Source: Dryas octopetala
Lineage: Eukaryota > Streptophyta > Magnoliopsida > Rosales > Rosaceae
DNA: 64,000 nucleotides
Direction of reading: 5' to 3'
NCBI GenBank assembly: GCA_963921425.1
Contig: OY992835.1
Location: 18,414,001-18,478,000 of the forward strand
The position numbers and the translations under genes were made by a program. Shown piece by piece: positions 48,980 through 61,400 of the stretch (position 1 is its first letter; every line of letters starts with the position of its first letter). The notes under the pieces were generated by a model, which was not told the DNA's origin, ran no database searches, and worked only from the letters and a program-made list of their open reading frames with translations.

Positions 48980-51900
48980 ATAATTTTTTTATAAATAAAT
49001 TTTAATTTTTGTTTGCCTTTTAAATTCAATGATAGCTGGGTGGGCTCAGCTCATTCATGGCTTGAATCCAACTTCCAGCTGATTGTATGGCTTCTTAGCT
49101 TGCTTCAATAAAGTATTTCTTGATTACAAAAAAATCAATGGTGTTATTTTATAATGTAAAATATAGTGTAAGTTGGTGTATTTTATTTGTAGTATATTAT
49201 GTACTTATGTTTATTTGTCTATATTTTAATGAAAAAAACATGTTTTCAGAGAGATACAAATAGTTTTATACTTTAATTAAGTGCCTCTAGGTAGTATCAT
49301 TGTTTCTGTGTTTACTAAACTGCAGTTCCTAAGAGAGAAGAAGTTCAAACAGACAATTCCGCCAGTAAAGGTTGAGGATGGGGAGAAAATCACAGATGAA
49401 AAGGCCATAGCTGCATTGAGAAGGGCTGTCCACTTCTTTTCAGCCTTGCAGGGTAGTGATGGCCATTGGCCTGCTGAAAATGCTGGCCCATTGTTTTTCC
49501 TTCCACCTCTGGTGAGTTTTTTTCTTTCGACACTCATCATTACTATCATTGTGAACTTTATACATGGTAGAAGAACAATACTTGGCTCCATCCTCTGAAG
49601 GAGGAGCTCCTCCAACCCCATCTTACAAAAGCATGTCTTTTTTTTTTTGTCCTTTCATTCTGAATAAATAAAAAAGTACATACAAGAATACAAGATTATT
49701 GTGAGATGGGGTTGGAGGAATTCCTCTTTCAGGGGATATGGAGCCAGGTATTGTTCATGGTAGAAAGGGTATAGATCAGTGTTGATTCCTATTTCCTTAT
49801 TGGTTGAAAAAAAATGTCTAATAAATCTTAATATACTCATTAGGTGTGTCTTCACCTAATAGCTTAAGTATTCACATTGGTTGGACTTTATTAATTAGTT
49901 TGGGATACATTGTTAACTCATTCCTTATCAACTTAAGTTTAATGTTGCGGTATTTTGATTGTCTAACATAGCATTAAAGCTTTAGTTTTAATAGATCTTG
50001 GGTTTGACACTTCAAAGCCCGATTTCATACTTATCACTTACCATTGTACCGGGCAGTTGTACCGGGCAGAGTGGAACTGCACCTATATATACTGTTAACA
50101 TTGTCTTGCTTAATGCAAATTATTTCAGTTTTTCTGCTAAAATTACTAAATGAACTATAAAATCCTCTGCAAAACTTGCAGGTCATGTGTATGTACATTA
50201 CAGGGCATCTTAATACTGTATTCCCTGAAGAGCATCGCAAAGAAATTCTGCGTTACATATACTGTCATCAGGTACGTACTTTTTGGTACTTGCTCACACA
50301 TATAGGACCAAAATTTATTCACTTGTGCATAATTCTTCAGCATGTGTTAAACGAATGTATAAAGAATAAAGAATGCTACTGAATTTTGTATGTTTCAGAA
50401 TGAAGACGGCGGCTGGGGTTTACACATTGAAGGCCACAGCACCATGTTCTGCACAGCTCTCAACTACATTTGTATGCGTATTCTTGGTGAAGGACCTGAT
50501 GGTGGCCAAGACAATGCTTGTGCAAGAGCCAGAAAGTGGATTCTTGATCATGGTAGTGTCACACACATACCCTCTTGGGGAAAGACTTGGCTTTCGGTAT
50601 GGTCATGCTCATCACAGACCCACATCAAAGTTGTTGCATGCATGAAGAAAATGCATATGGTATTTTGAACCAATATGAATATTGAATATTGTTGCAATTA
50701 ATTTGTTGTAGATACTTGGTGTGTTTGAGTGGTCTGGAAGCAACCCAATGCCCCCAGAGTTTTGGATTCTTCCTAAATTTCTTCCTATGCATCCAGGTTA
50801 GCACACTTCCCTGCTGTGCTTGAATGAAATCCTTAAAATGGTCCCCCAATCACTGACAGAGAATACAAGTCTTCCATATTGAAGATTGCTGCAATGCTAG
50901 GAGTGTCCTTATGATTAGTTTGTAATCTTCATTTTAATCTCTTTTATCCTGAAAATGCAGCAAAAATGTGGTGCTATTGTCGGATGGTGTACATGCCCAT
51001 GTCATATTTATATGGGAAAAGGTTTGTTGGTCCAATCACACCTCTCATTCTACAATTGAGGGAAGAACTTTATGCTCAACCTTACAATGAAATTAAATGG
51101 AAGAAAATACGCCATCAATGTGCCAAAGTGAGTTTCACTTAATTTGAAGCCTGAATTAGTTAATTATTTGATGTACAGAACCTGATTACACTAAATTGAT
51201 TGCAGGAGGATGTCTACTACCCTCATCCTTGGATACAGGATCTCCTTTGGGATAGTCTCTACATATGCACAGAGCCTTTTCTCACTCGCCCACCCTTCAA
51301 CAAGTTGATCAGAGAAAGGGCTCTTCAAGTAACAATGAAGCATATTCATTACGAAGATGAGAACAGCCGATACATCACCATTGGATGTGTGGAAAAGGTA
51401 ATGTGAATGCAGTACCAAGGATGAAGATGTAGGACTATGGAGAACATCTATTTCAGGCTACACATGACTACTACTTTCCAGATTCTCATTTTACTTGCAT
51501 TACTTGAACAGGTGTTATGTATGCTTGCTTGTTGGGTTGAAGATCCAAATGGGGACTATTTTAAGAAGCATCTTGCCAGAATCCCAGATTATTTATGGGT
51601 TGCTGAAGATGGGATGAAGATGCAAGTTAGTACACATTTTGTTAAAACAATAGCAGTGAAACACTATACAGTGAATTTGTCTTCTTCTGTTTTCACTTCA
51701 AATTTTTACTGTTAGCTATAAATGTTGAACATAAAATGAAAATATTTCCTAATTATTCGTTGGGTGTCACTTTTGTAAATTGCTTTGTGTATTCATATAT
51801 GCATTTAGTTTAAGCCAGAGTTTTGCTCCTTTGGTCATTAATTGGAAGTGTACCTCACATAAAAGAGAAGGAAAAACCTTATGAACTGATATATTTGATT

Positions 51901-53970
51901 GATATGCAGAGTTTTGGTAGTCAGCAGTGGGATGCTGGTTTTGCCGTTCAAGCTTTGCTTGCTACCAATCTCACTGATGAAATTGGACCCACGCTCGCTA
52001 GAGGACACGACTTCATGAAGAAATCTCAGGTTCAAATATAACTCAATTATTATTTTTTGTAAATACAAATGTGTATCCATTAATTGGTTCAGACTAATGA
52101 CTCATTTGCACTCTAATTTTTAAGGTAAAGGACAATCCATCTGGTGACTTTAAAAGCATGTACCGCCACATTTCTAAAGGGTCATGGACATTCTCTGATC
52201 AAGATCATGGATGGCAAGTTTCTGATTGCACTGCAGAAGGTTTAAAGGTAACTAACTTTTCTAAAATGCTTCAGTTGAGTTATCTAACCTGTGTTATCTC
52301 AATGTTTCTCACTGTAAACCCCTTCTACAGTGTTGCCTGCTGTTGTCGAAGATGGCACCAGAGGTAGTTGGTGAAAAAATGGAACCTGAGCGGTTATACG
52401 ATTCTATCAAAGTCCTACTTTCCCTACAGGTGACCACTTGCCTGCAAAGATTATAGTGTCTTCAATTATTCTTATTCTGCACCTCTAGTCATAGGAATGA
52501 ATTTGAATGGCGTGTGGTTGCCCTGCAGTAATCAAATTTGGATCTTGTTTCAATCATTAAAACATAATAAAAGGAAGAGTTTTCACATGATTCTTTCACC
52601 CCACAGTTGCCATTCCCAATGGCTGCTTTAGTTTGAAGAATTTAATTTAACATTCTCTTTTCTAGTGCATTGGTCTTTTGTGTCTTTGTACTCATAAAAA
52701 AGCTCCATTTTATGACTAATTGCAGAGTAAGAATGGTGGTTTAGCTGCTTGGGAACCAACAGGAGCAGCAGAGTGGTTAGAAGTAAGAATAGTAACAAAT
52801 TGGAGTCATGTTCTTGTGAAAATCTTTCAGACGATTATATATTCTCTCTCTTTTATTTCCTCCAGCTGTTGAATCCCTCAGAATTCTTCGCGGACATTAT
52901 GATTGAGTATGAATATGTTGAATGCACTTCATCTGCAATCCAGGCTTTAGTTCTATTTATGAAGTTATACCCTGGGCACAGGAACAAAGAGATTGAACAT
53001 TTCATAACCAATGCTACACAGTACCTTGAAAATATACAAAAGCACGATGGTTCATGGTATAGTCTATTCTAGGAAATGAAACAAATGATTTGAATGCATG
53101 TTTGTCTTAACAACTAGTGCAGAATAAGAACTCAGTTAATAATAAACATTTCCACAGGTATGGAAATTGGGGAATTTGCTTCACATATGGTACCTGGTTT
53201 GCCATTGGAGGGTTGGCAGCTGCTGGCAAGACTTTCAACGATTGTCCAGCCATGCGCAAAGCAGTTAGTTTTCTACTCACAACACAGAGAGAGAATGGTG
53301 GTTGGGGAGAGAGCTATCTTTCATGTCCAGAAAAGGTAAGCCATGAGAGGAGTATTGTGATACCCTGAATCACATCAGCTATGTGCTGGAGAGATATGGG
53401 ATACATAAGTAAGGCCAATGAATTAAAAGTTAAACTTCAGCTAGCACTTTTGGATGAGGCCTTAGGTCTGGATAATGTTATAAGCTTCAAGTTTCTTAAT
53501 CCTGTTGTCATAAATTAAAATATTTCTCTTTGGTGGGTGATACAGAAATACATTCCTCTCGAAGGAAACCGATCCAATTTAGTACATACTGCATGGGCTA
53601 TGATGGGTCTGATTCATTCTGGACAGGCAGAAAGAGACCCGACACCTCTTGATCAGGCTGCAAAGTTGATAATCAATTCGCAGATGGAAAATGGAGATTT
53701 TCCCCAAGAGGTTTCTTTCTTAGCTTTTACATGACTTGCATCTTGATGAGTGAAAAGCATCAAACACAGAAAAAAAACATACCATGTTGTATGCATGCTT
53801 AAATTTTTACCTGCAATATTTTGTAACCATTAATCACTGAATTATGGCAGGAAATCACTGGAGTCTTTAACAGGAACTGCATGCTGCATTATGCAGCTTA
53901 TAGAAACATCTTCCCTCTTTGGGCTCTTGCAGAATACCGAAGTCGAGTTTCATTGCCTTCCAAATCCTAA
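47104..53970 (+). CDS. Beta-amyrin-synthase-like oxidosqualene cyclase, copy 3 (U3)
   Basis: Sixteen exons: 47104-47304, 49326-49511, 50182-50271, 50399-50596, 50712-50796, 50961-51127, 51206-51397, 51512-51625, 51910-52029, 52125-52247, 52331-52429, 52726-52782, 52866-53056, 53158-53335, 53546-53710, 53851-53970. These give 761 codons plus stop, uninterrupted. MWCYCR (50966-50983) and DCTAE (52224-52238) are intact, as are the QW repeats. Copy-specific residues include NEIKWKK (exon 6), KMAPEVV (exon 11, Pro to Ala), DIMIEYE and IQKHDG (exon 13). The final exon encodes [11 protein letters not shown], where copies 1 and 2 have [16 protein letters not shown] or FNKNC is the form in cycloartenol synthases. 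Same function as copy 1 expected: 2,3-oxidosqualene to a beta-amyrin-type triterpene. Confidence 0.92.
48922..48976. repeat. 55-bp poly(A) run in intron 1 of copy 3
   Basis: Uninterrupted A tract. The orthologous runs in copies 1 and 2 are about 14 and 20 bases (near 9417 and 28347). Length in the assembly may be unreliable. Confidence 0.9.
49574..49755. repeat. Long hairpin in intron 2 of copy 3
   Basis: Arms 49574-49623 and 49703-49755 are inverted copies, equivalent to the hairpins in copies 1 and 2. Confidence 0.62.
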
Positions 53971-54795
53971 ATCACTTACTCTATTATGTAGCTCAATCAT
54001 CCAACATTTAGGATAAAACATAAAAAGGAGTTGTACCTTCTGTTCATTTCTTTCTTTAACGGCCATTAGTATATGTATGGATGTTTACAAATGCTTCAGC
54101 CTCCTAAATTGGACAGATCATGTCTTAGATAATTGCTTTTCTCTGAATAATGTAAGTATAAGAAAAGCCTTCATTCCTATTCCTACTTAGCTAATTTTTC
54201 TCCTTCAAAATTGTTGGTGCATGATTATATGCATCTCTAAGTCATGCCAATTGCAATCGTATGGGAAGAGTGGCAAACTAAAAGCAAAAGGGAAAAATCA
54301 GTTGCTCACACATAAATACATATACATATGATATATTCGAGTTATTTTCTCCTTCCCTTGTCAATCGGAATTTATATTTAAATGCACAATCTTGATTGAC
54401 AATATATCAACATAATATGTCAGAATATCTCAACAGTAGAAAACGGTTAAGAGTGATTCAAATTCAATTCCCTTCCACCCAATGAGTAGCACAACGGAGT
54501 AGTTGGCAGCAAGTAAATGCAACATTGTAGAGTTATTACATATTCTTGGTTAGAAAATCATCTCAATTGAAAAGGGTTACAAGTTTACAACTAATGCATC
54601 AAGAAAATTCAAGTGTTTTTTTAATCTCTGAAGAGATCTAAGATGCTTGTAAATTACTAAACATAAAGTTTGGGAGTACATTAGTAATTGAATTACACTG
54701 ATTTAAGCAAGCTCAAGGAGCCTCATACAGGTTAATGAACAAAAATTCATTATCTGGAGCACTAAGCATTGAACACCAAGCAGTCGTCACATCAT
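53971..54795. other. Convergent intergenic region between copy 3 and CAS
   Basis: Only about 825 bases separate the amyrin-type stop codon from the CAS stop codon on the opposite strand. It holds both 3' flanks and no further gene, so the 3' UTRs may come close or overlap. Confidence 0.6.
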
Positions 54796-55447
54796 TCAGA
54801 GGGCCTCCAGTACCTGACAACGATATTCTCCAAGGGCCCAAAGGGGAAAGATGTTTCGGTATGCTGAATAGCTGATCATACAGTTCTTGTTGAAGACTCC
54901 CATGACCTCCTGTATGGGGAACACACAAATTACTAAGTTCATGTAGCATTAAAAATCACAGTTACTAAATTCCTGAAAGAGATTTACTTTTGGAATGGTG
55001 TTGAAGGCAGAGATCATCCTTTCAGGTTAATTTCCTGACAGTGCAATGCATAAGGAAACAACTGTTGCGTATCATATGGGATAGGGATAGGGATAGTCTT
55101 TTGTTCTTGATTTTATTGAACTTTATATTGTATTCTTAAGACACCTCCCAGGTCTTGCCTTCTTAATTGTACACTTCCTGTCTACTCAAGTTTTTTTTTT
55201 CTTTTCTTTTCTGTTTGACTATTTCAGTAGCATTAATACCTATATATTACACGAAAAGCTATACATGTAATTTCTAAGAATTTATTATGCTGTGCAGTCT
55301 AAAATCATCCTAAAGACAAGTTAACTAAATATAAGGTATACAGTTTCAAAGAACCTCGTGTATTACAATATTTATGATTTCATTCCTTAAGGCTATGTCA
55401 TTCTTCATATTAATCCATCAAACTACCCAAAGTGAAGGGGTGATCAT

Positions 55448-55488
<41 letters not shown>

Positions 55489-58400
55489 TTCTTCACATAT
55501 GCATTTTTCTTGGTGCAGTTTGCTTCATGTTTGATAAATGTATTGAATATTGCAGTTGGCATGTCTAATAAACCGAAGCAAATGTATTTCTATGGCCAAA
55601 GAAAAGCCACGTTAATCTGTAATTGTAGTTTCTTGGACAACTTAGTTCAATTGCAGCGTCTAATAAAAAAATTGGCACAGTCAAGAGAGTATAAGTGGCC
55701 AGATTTACCTTTTGAGGAAAATCTCCATTTTCCATCTGAGAATTTATTAGTATTATAGCTGCCCGATGCAATGGAGTTGGATCTCTCTGAGCCTTTTCAA
55801 ACAAGAAAAATAACAAAAAAAACGTACAGGTACTAAAGTCAGCAACAAAATATGGAAGTTCAGATAATTCATAAAAGCACCCAAAACCCATGTTTGGTGC
55901 AAATCATTATGTAGCACCCAGAAACATATTTAAAATTCCACCAAGTCAAGATTCTCCTAAATTCCAATTTACACTGTTTGTTAAATTTCCTTTCCCAGTC
56001 CTGTCCTTTATATCAGAGAATGAAGAAGTTTTTTTCCCTCTTTCTATCCTTTTCCCCTCTCCCTCCTATCAGTGTTAGTGAGCTAATGACTTCCCCCAAC
56101 TGCACCCCAACAAAAAAGTTAAAAAGTAGGAGTACGATTGATATCCAAATGTACCTGCCCAGCACCAATGAGGGCCAACATAGCCCATGCAGTATTGACT
56201 ATATGTGGCCTATTGTCCTTGAGATTTGAATACACCTGTTGAAATGACATAGATAGTTGGCATAAGAGTCATGCAAATACTATAAGTATCAAACATAGAT
56301 CATACATCTTGTAGACAATACATCGACAAATCAGTTACAACAGCTACATTAAAAAAAAAAAAAAAACTCCATAAAAATACTGCAGGCGCTATTCCAATTG
56401 TGTTATGGTAGATTTTTAATATCATATAGTTATAGGTACCAGACCAAGCAGTTAAAAAAAGACCTCTCTTTTCCCTAATATTCTTAGAGAACTGCAGATT
56501 GTGTAGAAGTGCATGTACTGACAGATCACAATGAAATAGCATCTCAAATGTAAAATATTACACAATCAAACTAATACTCATTACCAAACGTTCTTCAGGA
56601 ATTGGTACTCTACCCACACAAAATCAACTAATTTGTTGAAAAGAGGTATCAGGCCCCACACAAGAAAAGGATATTTTAAATTTGATGAATCATTAAACCT
56701 TGTTCTGACATGATAGATAACTTTCTCCCCATCCACCTGAAGCAAGCTCTTTGGATAACAAAAAATCACATGCTTTACGAATACTAGAGCAGTCTTCGTA
56801 TGTCCTTCCAGCAGCAACCAACCCCTTAATTCCAAACCACCCAGCATAGGTGAAGCATACTCCCCAGGAACCATACCTATTATAAATCTTCACATAAATT
56901 AGTACAACTAACTTCATAATGATTATGCAAATAAAATGTGAAAGCTTGGGTATTGGTTAGTGTCTGGGCAACGATGAGGCACTGATATAACTTGAAAGTT
57001 TCAATGGCTAATATTCTATTTGACGTTAATATAGTTTATTAGTTTACCATTACTCCCAGAAGTTTAATTGTTGGGCTAATGGAGGAAGAAAGGGGTTTGA
57101 ATATGAAAGAAATTATAAGTGCTGAAAATTTGGTATTCCCAATATACATTAATTTTTTATAAAAAAAAGAAGCCAGTGTCTCTAACAAAAAGTCCAACAT
57201 GTTATAGTGAGAGACTGTTATCAAGATCATTGATCAAATGAAATTATGTTTGAATATGCACTATCTACTTGACAAGGGTAACATGTTAGACTGTCTAACA
57301 GGAGACCTTCACCCTATATATTATATTGAATTTGAAAAACAAACCAAGAGCCATCTGTTGCTTGTATCTTTTCAATGAACTTTGCAGCACTAGCAATACA
57401 GTTCTCTATTTCTTCCCTCCTATGCCCAGGATATAATTTCTTGAACAATGTAAGTGCTTGAATTGCTGCTGAGGTGCATTCAACATATCTGCATTGCCAC
57501 TCCAGTCAAGATGACATCAGGCATTTGTCATGATATAGGATTAAATGTATAACATTCAAAATGAAACATGCAGAAATCTTACGGATAATCAATAACAATG
57601 TCACCAAAAGTTTCAGCTGGATTGATTAGCTGAAAATAATTATATTGGATAGATTTAAAAAATCACACATATATCGTACCATCATCAATATGAATAACAG
57701 AGTAGAATGTTGAAGAAATTGGGTAAAGAGTCAAAGAAAAGAAAAATAGAGCATAAATGATACTCACCTCCAACCACTGGTATGATCTAGTCAATTCATA
57801 TGTCGCAAAGCCACCATCACCATTCTGCAGTGCTTACACGAACAAAAGATTAGGGAATTAGTAAAATGCTCCTAAACCCAAAATGCAGGAATATGTAAAT
57901 ATTCTGCCAGCTAATTAAGCCACAAGAACTGCTGAATAAGAATCATGACATGCTTGGCAGAACTAACATTCACAACACTCACATGGGTGCATATATCATA
58001 TAGAAACATTCACATGTAAACTTTCTTTCTTTTATGTTCTCACCACACTATCATGGATTTTCTCTAGAACTCCCAATTATTATTGTAGACAAAACAGAAA
58101 ATATTGTCGTAAGTTATCATCATGAAACATTACAGAAACATTAGAATTTAATATCACCCACATTACAATTTGTTTTCAATGCTAATGCTAGCCCAGGACT
58201 GACGGCCCAACATTTTGCTATGCAGCCAGGAATTTGTCTAGTGTAAATCTCATTATCTACAAAAGACAAATCTACACACCTAGACAAAAAGGCTTAAACT
58301 GGCAAACAAGTGAACCACAAGAACCTAGCATTAAAATCTATCTACGGCCACAAGTTAATTATAAGCTATCATGTCTTTTCTTAAGGTGTCAACCCATATT

Positions 58401-61400
58401 TTTTTTGGTTTGCTACAACATGGGCCTAGTTTTAACTTCCTGAACCCATCAACATGTCCTGGCTGAGATTCCAACTCCCATATCAGCCAGAATGCAATAT
58501 AGCCAATGATTACCTGTAAGGAAAGTGTAACATTTACTGCATCATATAATCGCTTTATATCCAATGATTCCCCAACTGTTTCTGTTGGAAGTTTTGATAG
58601 CAATAAGGCAGCCTGCACAAAGAAACATATATTATTAAAAAGATTTATTTGCATGTGAAAATGTTGAGTGCCCAAGCTACCTTCTGTCCTTCCGCTGTGC
58701 AGTCGGAGATAGGCCATCCATGATCTGCTGTTGAGAATGGCCAAGCACCTTTTGAAATGTGGCGATACCAAAAATTTAGATCTCCAGGACAATCTTCTAA
58801 GACCTTCAAAGCAAGATACTAGTCAAGCAAGGATACTTAGCATAAATGTTAAATGATACAGTGATTTTCTGCCCACAAAAACCTGGGAATCTTTTATGTA
58901 CTCGTGTGCTTTTCTCAAAGTAGGTCCATATTCTTCAACAAGGTTAGTTGATATGATTGCTTGAATGGCAAAAGAAGTATCCCATGACTGACTTCCATTG
59001 TAGCCCTGCAGCAAAGAATAAAAAATAAAAATAAATTAGCAACATATTCACAAAGTTGTAAATTTGTAACAAACTCTTACAACAAAGGACTAAAATGAGA
59101 TTGCATGAGGTGAGAGAGGGAGTGGGGGGAAGAAATAGGGAGAATATTAAAATCAGTCCAAGACAATTCAATGCTATTTCTGGACCTGCATTTTCATGCC
59201 ATCTTCAGCAATCCACAAGTAATCAAAGATTCTTGGGAGATGCAATTTAAATGCCTCTGAGTTTGGATCCTCCGCCCAACAACAAAGCATATTTAACACC
59301 TGCATCATTTAGGAAATAGACAATCAAGAGCTCCAAACATTCAGTGCAGCTGAGTGAATCTGCAAACTAAAGAACATGCCAATTATGCAGCTCCATTGGC
59401 ATGTTGATAGATGCCGGAGATTTTTTGGCAGCCATGTAATAATGAAAAAAGAAGAAGAAGTAAAATAACAAATTTGATGGAAGGCTACTAGTTCTTTTCT
59501 TTCATTTCCCATGTACTCCTTATGTTCTAGAATGTAAATTTTCTATATAATGTAACAGGTTAGTAGGTTACTGACCACATCAATGGGTATTATATATTGT
59601 TTTTTTTTTTTAAGTATAAATTTTTGGATCATATTGGTATATTCCTCAAAGAGGATGTTTTCTTGATATAAGTTGTAATTAATTGTCATTCAAAAGCAAT
59701 GGACCCAACAATAGAAAAAGTAAATAATAATTGTCAGTGGTAAAAACATCTCACACAAACTACTTTTACACCAATATGAGAATTAACATGGACTAAAACA
59801 ATGTTTTCCTGAAGCTTCTGTTAAACTTGCAGTTTCACGCATTGCTCTCTACTACATATAAACCAGAAAACAAAAAACAATATGGATGATGATACACATC
59901 ATCAAAATATCTCCATGCTTACCTTGTTAACAGGCCCTATGCATATATACCGAGTATTTTCATCTTCATAGTGAATATGCTCCATTACAGTCAGCAAAGC
60001 CTTCTCCCTCAACCGTTTTGCAGGCCAACGCATAAAAACAGGTTCAAATACATAGTGAAGAGATGCCCACAAAATATCCTGAACCATTGGGTGTGGGTAG
60101 TATAGATCTTCCTAACAATTTTGTAAAGCATCCCATGTAAGCATCCGAAGAACATTTGTGATGAATTATTATAATAGATTACCTGTACAATTACAGCTAG
60201 GTGAAAACTGATCATGCACATACATACACAGATGCAGTGCGCATGTGTTGTATTTGTATTTGAAGAGTTATAGGAAAGCAATCTCTTACCAACCTGTTCC
60301 TATTCTAGAACCATAAATCATACATGTACTTGCAAATAAATATCATATGCATCACCTGTTCCTACTCTATGGAAGGTTGTGCAATTAAACTTAAAGACAT
60401 GGGATCCTTTACTCAGGGGGGGCAGGAGAAAGAAGAATGAATATAAAGAGGCAGATGTCTCTTACCAACCTTTGCACAGAGATTGCGAGCTTTATTCCAA
60501 TCAACTTCATGATAGGGAACTGTATAAAGCTCCTTCCTTAATGACCGGATTGTGGGTGTGATAGGTCCAACAAACCTCTTCCCATACAAATATGACATGG
60601 GCAAATACACCATTCGACAATGACACCACATTCTTCCTATAAGTGGAAAATTTGAAAATTGACAACCAAAGAGTAAAAGTTACTCAGTTAACAACATTTC
60701 TAAAAGAATTAGCCATGCCTCATTTTCTGGAGATTCCATGTGTGACACCCAATTTTTGTAATAAAATGCAATACTCATATGTTTCACATGTCATAAGAAG
60801 GTTACTCAGTTAACAACATTTCTAAAAGAATTAGCCATGCCTCATGGATCAAGATTTTCTGGAGATTCCATGTGTGACACCCAATTTTTGTAATAAAATG
60901 CAATACTCATATGTTTCACATGTCATAAGAAGGTATTAAGATCCCTAACAATGCTAATGGGACCTCACTTATATAGTCAGAATGGAAAAGAAAGCAGATC
61001 TATTTTCGGGATCAAGATTTATTGATGAAAGGAGTTTGAATTCGTCTTTATCCTGCCTAGAGTGAGCCTATAGCATCAACTTTAAATGTAACAATAATAA
61101 ATAAGTAACCTGGATGTAATGGGAGAGAGTAAGGACATAGCCATACTTCTGGCGGCAGTGGATTATTCCCGGACCATTCATATGCCCCAAGTACCTATCA
61201 CCATCAAAGATGCATGTCAACTAATATTTTTAAAGGATTACGTAACTGGCACAATCCAACAAGATAAACATAGCATTCATACTGAAAGCCACATTTTCCC
61301 CCATGAAGTAATTGTAGTCACGCCACCATGGTCTAATATCCATTTTCGTGCTATTTCCATTGCCCCTTGTCCATCATCAGCACCTTCACCAAGCAACCTC

